A stretch of DNA of 64,000 nucleotides from Hysterium pulicare CBS 123377 (lineage: Eukaryota > Ascomycota > Dothideomycetes > Hysteriales > Hysteriaceae). The first letter of the stretch is position 1. Each line of letters starts with the position of its first letter. The position numbers and the translations under genes were made by a program. Positions 1-10,537 of this stretch are shown in pieces. Below the pieces are notes generated by a model. The model was not told the origin of the DNA. It saw only the letters and a list, made by a program, of their open reading frames with translations, and ran no database searches. The stretch lies in NCBI GenBank assembly GCA_000467715.1, contig AJFK01000182.1:38246-102245 (forward strand), in the 5' to 3' direction.

Positions 1-2063
1 TAGAAAAGTACTGGCTAACCCTTTCTTCGGCTGCGTCGACAGTCGAGGACAAATAGGTTCAAAATGGAAATCACTTACAGAGGACCAGAAGAATCGCTTT
101 GAGCAATCCCACCCAGAATACATTCCACCTGGTCACCAAGATGAGGCTGCTTTGTTGGCTCCAGCAGGGGAAGGAAGAGAGGAAGAGGAATTTGTAGCAG
201 GATACGGCGACAATGGTGATCCCAATGGGGCAGGACACTACATTAATGGTGGGCCGAATGGAGGAGAGTTTAGAGAAGACATAGGATTAGTAGATCCATG
301 GGATGTCTATGAAGAAATAGAGCGACGAGTAGGGGTAGCAGGTCCCTCCCACTACGGTGTACCTATCCAGCGTGAGCGAATACAAGGTCCCCCGCAATTC
401 CCAGCAGCACGAGGCTTCGAGCATGCAACTCTGCCAGATCATGGCCCACATATCGACGGTCGATTTCAAGATCCCCAAGGTGGTAACCAGTTTGTTAACA
501 TTCACGAAGCACTTTTCAATAGGAATACGCCAGCACTACAACAGTACCTAGGGCACTATCCTGCTGATCAGTTCAATATGGGAGGGCAACAATACCATCC
601 AGTTCCCGGTCCTGGCAATAATGGCGGTTATCTTCCACAGTCCTACCAGAGGATCCCCTTAGCTGCTCAGTATCTCCCTGGTGATCCCCCATTCCGAGCA
701 CTAGGGGTAGGGGAGCAGGATCAAAGAGAATACTTCCCTGACGAACATGAAAATCCGCAATTCCCTAGTCCTCAGAACCCCGAAGAACTGTATATCCAAC
801 AGGACTACAGCTTGGAAGTGCCGGGGTACTGGAAATTTGAGAAGGAGTATTGCAGTGGGGGAAGTAAAACTAGTCTCTTCCTACGGCTAGATTTGAATGG
901 GAATATTACAGACGTAAGTGTCTACCCGTCAAACGTCATAATATGAATCTAATTAGCTTTCTCGATTGGCGCAGAGGGTAATCGTTAAACTCCTCAAGGA
1001 CGCGCGACCCCCGCACATGTTTCTCCTCCCTGATGGGCGCGTGGTGCACCCTGAAGTCTTTATCAACGAAGGTTTACGTGCAGCGATTTGTGAGAACATT
1101 ATCAGACTGCTCCATTGCTCTAGGCGGGAGAGGCATGAGTATTCAAACTATTTATACATTGAATACGCACCCTACGGCTCACTAGACGATCTTCTACAAC
1201 ACTATACGACGAAATTGAACGTGTAAGTCTTTCTTCAATCCTAGCAACCTTTTGTATCACTTTATGCCGTATATGATTGGGTTTTAACGTCGCAATAGGA
1301 TACCGGAAATCTTCATATGGCTCGTCTTCGATGCTTTGTGCAAGGCATGTTACGTATTGAGATATGGTGTCAAACGCGGAAGCGGCCTGCAACGTCCTGG
1401 CTGGATACCTCAAATGCACTTAGACATCAAGCCACAGAATATTTTCTTGAAGGAAGCAGATCCTGAAGTTTACCCTGGGTACTATACGCCAGCCCTGGGT
1501 GATTTTGGCCTATTGGCTACTCCACAAACAAAACTACGTCACGCTAGAGGCACACGAGGATTTTCTGGACCCGTAAGTTGCATTTGCCGTTTTTACCTTC
1601 TCATTCGTCACCTTTCTAGTTCTCCTATTTGCAAAAATTCCATCTAGCCCTATATTGCTTGTGCTAAAGTTTATCCTACAAGGAAGAACTCGCCTATACA
1701 CCCGACATTTGGGGCATCGGCATCACTATCTGGAGTCTAATGCGAAAGCAATGCCGAGGACATAGGGAGCCTGGAAAGATTCCTCCGAAAATATGCGAAG
1801 GTTATTACGGCTTGTACTCACAAAGACTCGACCACTTAGTGTACCAGTGCCTGAAGTTGGATCCATTAGAAAGGCCGAGCATAGAAGAACTCTGCACAGA
1901 CGTATCAAATTCGCTGACGACAATTGAAAAGCAGCAAGGAGGATTGAGCAGGCTCGATAGAGAAATGATTCCGAATTTCCTCAAGTTAGCAGATATAGTA
2001 GACGAATTTGAGATCGGCCGAAAACACAATCACCAAAAAAGACGGGTGGGTCGACAAAGATAG
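1..2063 (+). CDS. Serine/threonine protein kinase, 5' end outside window
   Basis: The frame is open from base 2 with no in-frame ATG before 152, so the gene starts upstream of the window. Four exons join in phase: 2-913, 975-1222, 1299-1572 and 1683-2063, giving 604 visible residues. The first ~250 residues are Gly/Pro/Gln/Asn-rich and look disordered. A kinase domain follows: RVIVKLLK near the VAIK lysine, HLDIKPQN as catalytic loop (Arg of HRD replaced by Leu, Asp/Lys/Asn kept), DFG, a GTRGF...PEE activation segment and DIWGIGITIW in the C-lobe. Catalytic residues are present, so it is probably active. The family looks like a fungal orphan kinase; substrate unknown. Exons 3 and 4 meet exactly at the conserved PEE motif, which supports the splice model. 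Confidence 0.8.
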
Positions 2064-2291
2064 CTTTAGCCTTTGAACAATGGACAGAAGAGATTGGTAA
2101 AGCTGAACCATGCTTAAGCGTGATTACACTTACACCTCTCATTGTGATTGAGCAATGCGCATGAGAGCTTCACAGCGCTTTCATTTCTCCTCGATGGATA
2201 TGCGCTTCCCCGAGGCATGAATGCCACTTCACGTATCAACTCAGATACTAGAAGTGAATAATACTCTTCACGAACCTGGTAGCTGCAAGAG

Positions 2292-3980
2292 ATGCAATCA
2301 CTAATTCTACGCCTCCTTAAGAACCACAGACAATTATCTCCTTCTCCTCCTCAACTTGCACAATCGGTTACTTCAACCACCAACATGGATAGAGAAATCC
2401 CTAACTCGACAACACTAATTCCACTACCTGCGCATAATGTGCACCAAAATCGCCCCTTTCGAATCTTAGACCTTCCCGCTGAGGTGCGGCTGATAACATA
2501 TGACATGATCTTCCGTCTTAAGTTCCCACTTTATTTTCGAGGACCTTACGACGTCTCCCGAGGATTTGACCAAGGCTCCCAAGGGTTTTACGAAGGGTGG
2601 CCGGATACCATCGATTTACATTCGATGCCCCTCGATCGCCAACACCCATCCTTTGGGAGAAATTTCAAGCCATATCTTGGCCTTTTCTTGACATGCCGGC
2701 AGCTGTACGATGAAGCCCGAATCGTTCTGTACAGCAAGAACGAGTTTAAGTTTGTTTGCGGCTCGTATGGCCGTATAGGATGCCTCCCAATCAAGGGCGC
2801 TCTGTTGGGCCGCGAGTTCAAGATATTCTCAAAGCGGATCGGGAAAGAGAACGGGAAGCTCTTAAAGAAAATTACGATTGTTTACCCTTCGATATGCGCC
2901 GTCGACGAAGGCGAATCGGACCACCTATCGAATATTCCAAGATCGGGATATCATTTGGCTTTTGCAATATGGCCTTTGGTTAAATTCCAAGCCAGCTCTC
3001 CAGGCTGCCTTGTCCAGTTTGAGACACCCCCTGTCACTTGTAGAGGCCACCACCAACCATACATGTGGGTTTCGCGTACAGAAAATCTCAATAATTTATT
3101 AAAGGCTTGCCGAAATACGGGCTTCGACTGGATTAGAAAGCCCTTAGCGAACCGATTTCTGAGCAATCTCATTGTATGGGATGATGGAAGCCAAGGAACA
3201 ATCACCTATAGGGGACCAGACGGCTACTACCATTGGATCCAGCACTTTGCCATGGCTGGTGATGCTTCTATTCAGCTGCGAGAGAGAGTAAACCTGAGTC
3301 AATATTCGTTGACTGTAAACAGTTCCATCAAAAACACGCTCATGGATGAGCGGACTCTCTGCAATATCCATGAGTATCGGTCCTTACGAGTTTGTGAGGT
3401 GAGGGAATCCCGCGGAGGTGTGCAAACACATAAAGAATATGAGTATCGACGTGGCCTCAATATGATGCGAACCAATCGATTCATACGAGAGACCGCTACC
3501 AGACTCTTCTATCAATGGAATGAGTTCTCTTTCTCTGTTGTAACTGAGAACGTTGTGACTACATTCCAAGATTTCGTCTTCCTACGATCGTGGTACGAAA
3601 AGAATCCCAAAACACACCATGAAGCTCTGCGGATCAATATGCACCTGGATTTCGAAGTTCCGGAGCATTGGGGCTACGAAAGCCTTCGAATCAACATCTC
3701 CCCCCTCATCAAGATCTGGATGGAAACAAATAAATCACATCATATCAAGCTTTTCATTGGAAAACCAGAGCTTTCGGGACCGTATAAGGAGCCCCTAGAT
3801 TTGTCGAAGATCTACAAAGCTCTGCATACAAGCTCTCCTCTCGCATCGAACGCAAACGATGTTTGGATTGACGGATACGGTGAGGCGAAAGTGGTATCCT
3901 TCTTATCTGGACCCCCTACCTGGGATCTGACTGGACCGGAGCCAACGTGCAGTTATAGCTCCTCACGGGAAAGACCCTAG
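2292..3980 (+). CDS. 2EXR/F-box-like domain protein, two modules
   Basis: Single-exon frame of 562 codons; the ATG at 2385 (MDREIPNS) is an alternative start. Residues ~57-75 read RILDLPAEVRLITYDMIF, the fungal 2EXR/F-box-like signature (LPAEvR..IY), followed by LTCRQLYDEA. A second module around residues 375-425 repeats the family's later motif (MMRTNRFIRETATRLFYQ, then WNEFSF). Such proteins are abundant and variable in Leotiomycetes and have no assigned biochemical role; by analogy with F-box proteins, protein-protein interaction is plausible. A broken relative lies 860 bp downstream, suggesting local duplication. The family call is solid, the function unknown. Confidence 0.75.
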   Translation: MQSLILRLLKNHRQLSPSPPQLAQSVTSTTNMDREIPNSTTLIPLPAHNVHQNRPFRILDLPAEVRLITYDMIFRLKFPLYFRGPYDVSRGFDQGSQGFYEGWPDTIDLHSMPLDRQHPSFGRNFKPYLGLFLTCRQLYDEARIVLYSKNEFKFVCGSYGRIGCLPIKGALLGREFKIFSKRIGKENGKLLKKITIVYPSICAVDEGESDHLSNIPRSGYHLAFAIWPLVKFQASSPGCLVQFETPPVTCRGHHQPYMWVSRTENLNNLLKACRNTGFDWIRKPLANRFLSNLIVWDDGSQGTITYRGPDGYYHWIQHFAMAGDASIQLRERVNLSQYSLTVNSSIKNTLMDERTLCNIHEYRSLRVCEVRESRGGVQTHKEYEYRRGLNMMRTNRFIRETATRLFYQWNEFSFSVVTENVVTTFQDFVFLRSWYEKNPKTHHEALRINMHLDFEVPEHWGYESLRINISPLIKIWMETNKSHHIKLFIGKPELSGPYKEPLDLSKIYKALHTSSPLASNANDVWIDGYGEAKVVSFLSGPPTWDLTGPEPTCSYSSSRERP

Positions 3981-4837
3981 GACCCACCTCAACGACAATG
4001 GTGGAGTGATTGAAACAGACTATGGCGATAGTGAGGATTTGTTTGATAGTTTGCTGGGAGGTTGGAGGCTCCGCAACTGGTGACGAAGGGAACTGCTGGA
4101 TGACATGATTGATATATCAGCATGACCACTCAAAGTAGATAGTCAGAATCAAGGAAGTTGATGGAAACAAAGATTCTAAAGTGCACATATAAGTTCACAG
4201 GGAAACGGTGATTCACCTTCATCCCCTCTTAAGATCTTCTACCCCTGATTCAGAAGATTATATGCATTCAATTCATAGCAAGCAAACGTCAAACGCCAAA
4301 CAGCTGCTGGATACATAGCTAGCCTTTCGCACAAGGCCAGTTCTTCACCTATCCGCTCTCTTACTACCTCTTCCTATTAGCTCGATCGAATATACCCGCC
4401 CACCTTCCTCTCCACTAGACGGTTTTGGAAGAATGCGGAGGTCTAAGTGTTGAGAGTGCGGCATCTACTCCACGGTTAAACTCTCACGTTATAGGACTAC
4501 TCACCCAACTCAGGCCGCTTTTTAGAATGCAGTTGTTTAAACTTTCCCCAAACCCCGTTTCGCTCCCCGGTGTAAGCCAGTGAATGATATAAACATATCT
4601 GCCTAACCTAGGTAAACTTCATTTGAAGTTCACGTTGTATAAAATCAGCTAGCAATGCCGTCGCTCTCGGCCAGAGCTTCGCTTTCTTTCACTTTTTCAA
4701 CCACATACCAAACCATGCTGAAAGCCTCGACGACTTACCTTCCAAATACACCGTCCTTCCTCCCAGCAACTCAAATCCACAATCTCAACCAACTCGCACC
4801 ACTACCAACAAGCGCGATCACTACCAATATTTAAGCA
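3981..4837. other. Gene-free spacer with TATA box
   Basis: No supported coding sequence. It is the 3' flank of the 2EXR gene plus the promoter of the next 2EXR-like gene. A TATAAAA box at 4638-4644 lies about 195 nt before the ATG at 4838, followed by a pyrimidine-rich leader. Confidence 0.5.
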
Positions 4838-5749
4838 ATGTCCTCAACTATTGTACCGCCCACGGTACCTCGTCCCCAGGCAGCTACCCGATTTTTGTTC
4901 CTCGACCTCCCAGCAGAGCTTCGTAACATGATCTACAAGTTTCTTTTCTGCCCTGAGCAGGAGATTTGTTTGAAAGTCGAGGCCTTTGACCACTATGCGA
5001 AGAATGACGTACTTAAGGACATCTCAGCCGGAATCAGCCTACTGTTCACCTGCCGACAGATCTAGGATGAAGGCCGATCAGTGCTTCTGGGCCAGAACAA
5101 CTTCCGATTTACTCGGAGCTGGATTGAGGATCTTCACTATGGCATACCACAGATGGATAATGCAGCTGGTTGGATGTGGAGTATAGGGTCCGGGGCGAAG
5201 TATCTCAGGCATGTTACAATCATGGTGTCGAAGATATGGAAGATTCATCGTCGTTCCGCGATGGATATTCTCCCACTCCTCAAATACAGATGGGTCCATC
5301 CGAACTGCACCTTCACGTTCGTTCCTCGCAAGCGCAGTGCTCCAAAACCAGCTTTGCCTTTGGACGCAACCTTCTACCATCGAATTAAACTGAACACAGC
5401 AATCTTGGGGAATGTCTTTACAGCATTCGGAAATAACGGAGAACTTGCAAAGTACGGCAGACTGTTGGAGAAAGTCATCCTAAACCGCAAGGGAGACGGG
5501 GGAAAGATCCATTACTACTCTACTACTCCGGAAGGGAAAGTGGTGGTCAACTTCACCGCCAAAGACAACGGTCGAAGCCTCAAAATTAGAGCACCGAGAA
5601 AGCCCTCATTGGAGGGCTTCTGGTGCCTCCCGAAAGCCATCATCCAACGCATCTTGAAGGAGCTCTTTTCGGTTCCAGATGATCTGGTAGTCAGTCCAAA
5701 TGGAATACCCAGTAGAACTTTCTTTGATAGCGACAAATGGACGAGCTAA
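4838..5749 (+). pseudogene. 2EXR/F-box-like gene interrupted by one in-frame TAG
   Basis: Translation from ATG 4838 gives the 2EXR signature FLFLDLPAELRNMIYKFLF and then LLFTCRQI, where a TAG at 5063-5065 interrupts. The same frame resumes at once with DEGRSVLLGQNNFRF and stays open to 5749, so the only lesion is one codon. Relatives normally read TCRQIYDEG, so Tyr (TAT/TAC) to TAG is the simplest change. Without the stop the product would be 303 residues. It is either a young pseudogene, a readthrough or edited gene, or an assembly error. It shares its domain type with the gene at 2292-3980 and may be its duplicate. Family strongly supported; status uncertain. Confidence 0.75.
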
Positions 5750-5863
5750 GAGAAACGCCAACATGGCTCCCCTTCATAGAAGGAAAGAGTACTAGATCAT
5801 TCAACGCGACCAACATCTCGCAGAGCACTAGTGAACTCCGACAGTGGGGTATGACAGCGCTGT

Positions 5864-8508
5864 TCAAGATCCATTGACGATCCTACCATTACGCATGGTT
5901 CTTCTCACTAACTGATGTTGCGGAACCAAGCAGTGAATACCTTGCTCAAGGCAGGACTGGCAGATATCGAAATTGCCACTGTAGCACGCGTTGCAATGGT
6001 AATGAACTTCAGTTGTTCTTGTACCACATTCATCGCAACATACCGACATATACCAATCCCGACTGGCGTGGGCTTCTAGAAACTCGGTTAGGCCTGGTGG
6101 ACGCTCTCCCTGGTAAGGAAAGGCCTCAGCTAATTTTCGCGCGGACGGTCTGGCCCTGGGATCTCGAGAGCGGCACTGTTCTATGATATCGTTGAAATAT
6201 GAAGGTATGTCTTTGCCGCAGCTTGGTAGTTCTACGGGGTTTGCATGTTCGGCATTGCACCTATAACGGGGAACATTTGTGCATGCTGATTTTGCACACA
6301 AGTAGCCATGGGGGCAATGCTTGTGCTCGGCGAGTAGCCACAGGATATACCCCAGCTGGAAGATGTCCGTTCGAAAGTTCATTCTATTGCGTGGAGTTTC
6401 GTTATCATGTTTGGAGATGTTTCGTAATTCAGGAGGCATGCGGCCGTATTCATCTTGCATATGTTTGTGAGATGTATTGAGGTAATGCAACACTGTCGTT
6501 CCATCTGTTGTGTTGATTCCAATTGAATATAGCCGAAGGACGCCCACAACCAATCCTCTTCTGTGGACCTCCGAGATCGTCTTAATGATTTGCTTCCCCC
6601 AGCTCTCCCTGATCGGCCATGGAATAAGTTCGTTTTCCTTATTGACAGCAGCAAAAAGGGATGCCATAGAAGTAATCATTGGGGCCTCGTACAAATAACT
6701 TTTGAGGTGTAGACTTGCATCGTCGAAGACGACGCCGATAAATCGAGCAATGCCATCGCAGCCACGCAAGGAGCAGAGTAGTTTTAGATCGTTGCAAAAG
6801 TCTTTGTATCCATTTTCGACTTCCATTCCGGCACTTGCAAATGGTACTTTCTGCTCGATACACGGTCGCCCCTTGACCCAAGTCCTAAAGCGAGAAGAAG
6901 TGATTCGCGATTTAATGATAACCTCTCGCTCCAAGAACTGTGCACAGCCCAGATCCTCAATGTCTTGTAAGATCTGATCCTCATTGGTCATTCTTTTTTC
7001 CAATCCATCTTCTACTGCCACTATCCTGGATGAGTCCGTAATGATTTGACCGTACTCATCTTCTTTCAAGCACATAGAGAGGTTGGTGACCGAGTCCGAA
7101 AGCCTCAGATCAGGAAGCACTGTTCTCACTAGACTCTGGAGTGCATCTGGCAGTACTTTGCAACTATTGTCTATGTTGTCAGGAGCCAAAATTTGAGAGA
7201 GAGGTGATTTCTCCTGAATATCTGTGAAAGTAGCGGATAAAATAATTCGTCGCCACCGTCGGGGAGTTTCTGCATAGAGGAGAAAGTATTTTTGCGAATG
7301 GTAATCTTCGTTCGATTGCATCATAGCACATGTAAATACTGGGTCCGCGAATAGTCCTTCAGTCGAGTATTGCTCCGGATAAAATGAAGGGGTGGATTCA
7401 AAATGGTAATTTGGTGCGCCAGAAAAGCTCGCACGAAGCGTCTCCATAGATGAAGCAGAGCAGTCGGTGGAGAATCTAGAGACACAATCCAAGAATATAT
7501 CGACAGTCAAAGAGTTACGATCCTCGGACGTATTACTTTCCGAAAGCTGATCTGTAAATTCCCCGGAAACATGACTGTCATGTCGTGATAATATGGACAT
7601 TCGATCGAGTTTTTGCTCATTTGAAAGCTCGGCTGCCAGTCTGAGCTGCTGTATTTGCAAACGATGTTGAGCCAAGTCTCGGTAAATCTGAGCAAGGTGT
7701 TGGTGGAGTGACCGATCTTCTGGCATGAACGCGTGTTTTGTCTCGTGCACCAAAGATGTTACGGCGTTCGACATTTGATCTCTCTGCCTGAAATGAGGCT
7801 GTCTGTCGCCAGCCATCCGTTCTGGCACTGAAAGCTCCTGCGATGTCCGAGTTGAGTCTTGTCGTTCAGACTCCGCACAAATAGATTCCTCAACGAAGCG
7901 ACGAATGGCAAAGCTGGCCTCCGCAGGCCCACTGAAACATCTTACAGATTGGGCAGCCTCAGCTTTACCCATAGCTAACAAGCGTACGGTACACAATCTT
8001 GTCGCCGTCAGTATTGCCCATAGGACAGAGAGTAGGCGGGTATGTCATACGTGGTGATAGAATTCAACGCGGTAACAAGAGTAGACTTCGCAGCCTCAAG
8101 TCGTAGCTGTAAGTGTTTGACCTCGCCCTTAGTGAATAGCCCCCACTTCATATTTATGGAACTCATTCGAAAATCTTTTCCGTTGGAATCAGGCTTCAGG
8201 CGTTTCCGTATTTTAGCCATAAGCCTCTCCAGCACTGCTTGACAATTTTCTAGTGGAATCCTCAAGTTTCTGATCATCCCGACCATCACCTCATCTCCAC
8301 AGATGACACCTCTGATCGCCTCCTCTTTTAGTGCGGCGTTCAAGGAAGAGACAATAGAATAGAAAGCATGCACATCCCTGGAGACAGATCTGATCTCCTC
8401 AGGACCTCGTCGTATACCATCCACAAGATTGAATAACGCCTTTGAGGACTGGATGGCTGTAGTCGCAATGCCTACAATACCTGCCATAATGCTAAGCGGG
8501 TCCGCCAT
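5864..8508 (-). CDS. HeLo-like domain / pseudokinase / ZZ zinc-finger protein
   Basis: Two exons are inferred: 8508-8051 and 7997-5864, joined by a 53-nt intron (GTATGA donor, ACTGAC branch, AAG acceptor), giving 863 residues. Residues 1-~150 start MADPLSIMAGIVGIATTAIQ and match the HeLo-like N-terminal domain of fungal NLR/STAND and cell-death proteins. About residues 500-800 have kinase-fold landmarks (hinge-like region, DIFQLGYILWLL in the C-lobe), but the catalytic loop reads VHRRGLVVGVLRL and lacks the HRD Asp and Asn, and no DFG is visible: a pseudokinase. About residues 815-855 form a ZZ finger (CDEC, HYHCNAC, FDICQSC, HC). By family knowledge HeLo bundles act on membranes in fungal cell death; regulation by the pseudokinase is inference. 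If the intron is wrong, these are two adjacent genes. Confidence 0.75.
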
Positions 8509-9487
8509 GAGGTGATCGTGCTAAAGCAGCCTCTCAGATCAGATCTTGCCAAGGCGAAATATGAATCTTGAAAATAGTCGGAAACTAATGAGTAAACACA
8601 ATAGTTGTCTTGCTCGCTAGACCTCTTATTGAAATTAGTGGCCCAAGCAACGAAGAGATCGACGAGACCTGGAAACATGTCGCATTTGTAATACCGGGAA
8701 GAGGGTGTCAGACCCCTGGGAGATCTCCTTATTGCTATGCACAAGGCAAAAATGTTTTCAAACGGCAATGAACTCGTCAACAAGGCTGAAATTAGCCTCT
8801 GCAGCTTCCAGTGTGTCCCATAGTCAAATGGATTGACGAACCACGCTCTCTTTCAAACAAATCGTCGATGTATTGTAAGAAACCTGCCCCCAACCAATCA
8901 GGAGAATGACAAGGAATTGGAATTGATTGATTGTTGGCAGCTTCAGCACCGAACCCGTGGCCTTGGTACCAAGAAGGGGTCCAATTCGGGAGAGAGTTCG
9001 AGAATCCCAGTACATCGCCACGTAAGGCATCGATGTGAGAGGTGAATCATGCATAACTTGCAGCAGTCCGAATTGTAGGGATGTATGAAGAGGTTAGAAG
9101 GGTGAGAACCGTCGTTATCGAGGACATGAGCGCAAGCCAATGATGTGGCTGATCTAACCGCTTTCTGCACTTGGCCCCCACAAGCATCTCCAACGTACGT
9201 TACATGTAGGTGTACATGCAGGTGTATCATTAACCCTCTTGTATACAGAACCTACACAGGCTTTATGTACCTAATCATTTTCGATATGGGCTTGATAATG
9301 GCAACTAGCTTTGATGACTTTTACCAAGCCCAAATAGGCTCTATAAAGTCCCAGCACCGGAGTTGATAGGAGCAGACAGAGTCAGCTATTATTATTTTCC
9401 GCTTCATTACTGTAGGTAGGTAGGCTAAGGCCACAAAAAATACGATTATACGTGCACGGCAATATGAGAGTAACTTACCCGCACCCG
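8509..9487. other. Gene-free spacer
   Basis: It holds the upstream region of the HeLo-like gene and the 3' flank of the isochorismatase-like gene. I see only short, non-conserved open frames and no RNA gene. Confidence 0.4.
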
Positions 9488-10084
9488 CTATTCGACTAAA
9501 GTCATGAGCTCCTCACTTCTAATTACGGTACCTCTCTTCGCAAAGAACTTCATCAAAAATTCGTGCGTCTCCTCATTTGGATCCGCACAAGAATCCTCGA
9601 CCACGAAGAGCCGATAATCCAGATCCGACGCCTGCACCACCGTCGCCGCCACAGCACCGCCAGTGGAAACACCTCCAATAAGCAATGTATCGATTCCGCG
9701 TTCCTTGAAGATGGCATGGACATCTTGCGGCGCATTGAAGAACGGGCCCACTCTATGTTTCCTGACGACGATGTCGCCGTCCTCGGGCGTCACAGCAGGG
9801 TGGAATGCGGCCTCTGACGAGTCTACATTGAACTTGGCTGCACGAGAGGGGTCGTGCTTTAGTTGAGAGAAAGTCGGGTTCGTGTCTGGCACAGTTCCAA
9901 CCTCGGAGTTGGTGAAGGCGAGGCGGCAGTGGGCGATGGTGATGCCTTTACTTCTGGCTGCCTTGACGACGGAGGCCGTGTGCGTCATGAGTGCATCGAA
10001 TTTTGGGTCCATTTTTGCGTATGTGACCTGGAGGTCGAGGAGGAATAGTGCGGTACGTGACGGTACAATTTTGTTGGCTGCCAT
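9488..10084 (-). CDS. Isochorismatase-like hydrolase lacking the catalytic cysteine
   Basis: A 198-residue single-exon protein of normal length for the isochorismatase-like (cysteine hydrolase) family. Family landmarks: ALFLLDLQ with Asp17, VVRKHRVGPF with Lys109, and the strand-turn TLLIGGVSTGGAVAAT. In active members the last motif is GxxTxxCV with a nucleophilic Cys; here that position is Ala144, so the usual Asp-Lys-Cys triad is incomplete and ordinary amidohydrolase chemistry is doubtful. It is divergent from a Zn2Cys6 regulator 453 bp away whose shared promoter has a CCGG palindrome, so co-regulation with the neighbouring transporter and reductase is likely. Substrate unknown. No signal peptide, so cytosolic. 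Confidence 0.85.
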   Translation of the reverse strand: MAANKIVPSRTALFLLDLQVTYAKMDPKFDALMTHTASVVKAARSKGITIAHCRLAFTNSEVGTVPDTNPTFSQLKHDPSRAAKFNVDSSEAAFHPAVTPEDGDIVVRKHRVGPFFNAPQDVHAIFKERGIDTLLIGGVSTGGAVAATVVQASDLDYRLFVVEDSCADPNEETHEFLMKFFAKRGTVIRSEELMTLVE

Positions 10085-10233
10085 ATTTGTGGTAGGACTG
10101 AGCTGAAGACCTGCCAGGAGAAATTGAGAAGAAGATCGTTTGAAGCTTTATGATAACTGCGATAAATGATTAAAACGATAGCGAATGCTGAAATAAAACT
10201 GTTCAACCATCTTTTTGATGTCTCTGCTCTGCT

Positions 10234-10266
10234 CCGGAACCGGTGTCTACTGACCGGGACCGGTCA
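10234..10266. promoter_or_regulatory. Doubled CCGG-N2-CCGG candidate operator, divergent promoter
   Basis: CCGGAACCGG at 10234-10243 and CCGGGACCGG at 10254-10263; the second sits in a 16-bp palindrome TGACCGGGACCGGTCA (10251-10266). Inverted CGG triplets are the usual target of Zn2Cys6 dimers. The site lies between the isochorismatase-like gene and the Zn2Cys6 gene. Confidence 0.55.
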
Positions 10267-10537
10267 GCATCCGCTGCTGGTCGACACAGTTGCCGAGTGG
10301 CTAGATGCCTGCGAATGTCCCCACATGTCACTCCTGCAATTCCAGTCCGCCGATTTGGTGGCTGCATATCCAAGAGTTAGGAGAAGATTTCATCAGGGGG
10401 GTTCGTGGACTTGTCGCGACACCCAGCCTTCCTCAACTGATGGTTGGTCCGTGCTTTGCGACACCTCTTTTCCCTCCTCCGGTCAAAACGACTTCAGATC
10501 GGGCTTCCATCGTCCAACTCGGAATCATGCTGCTAGA

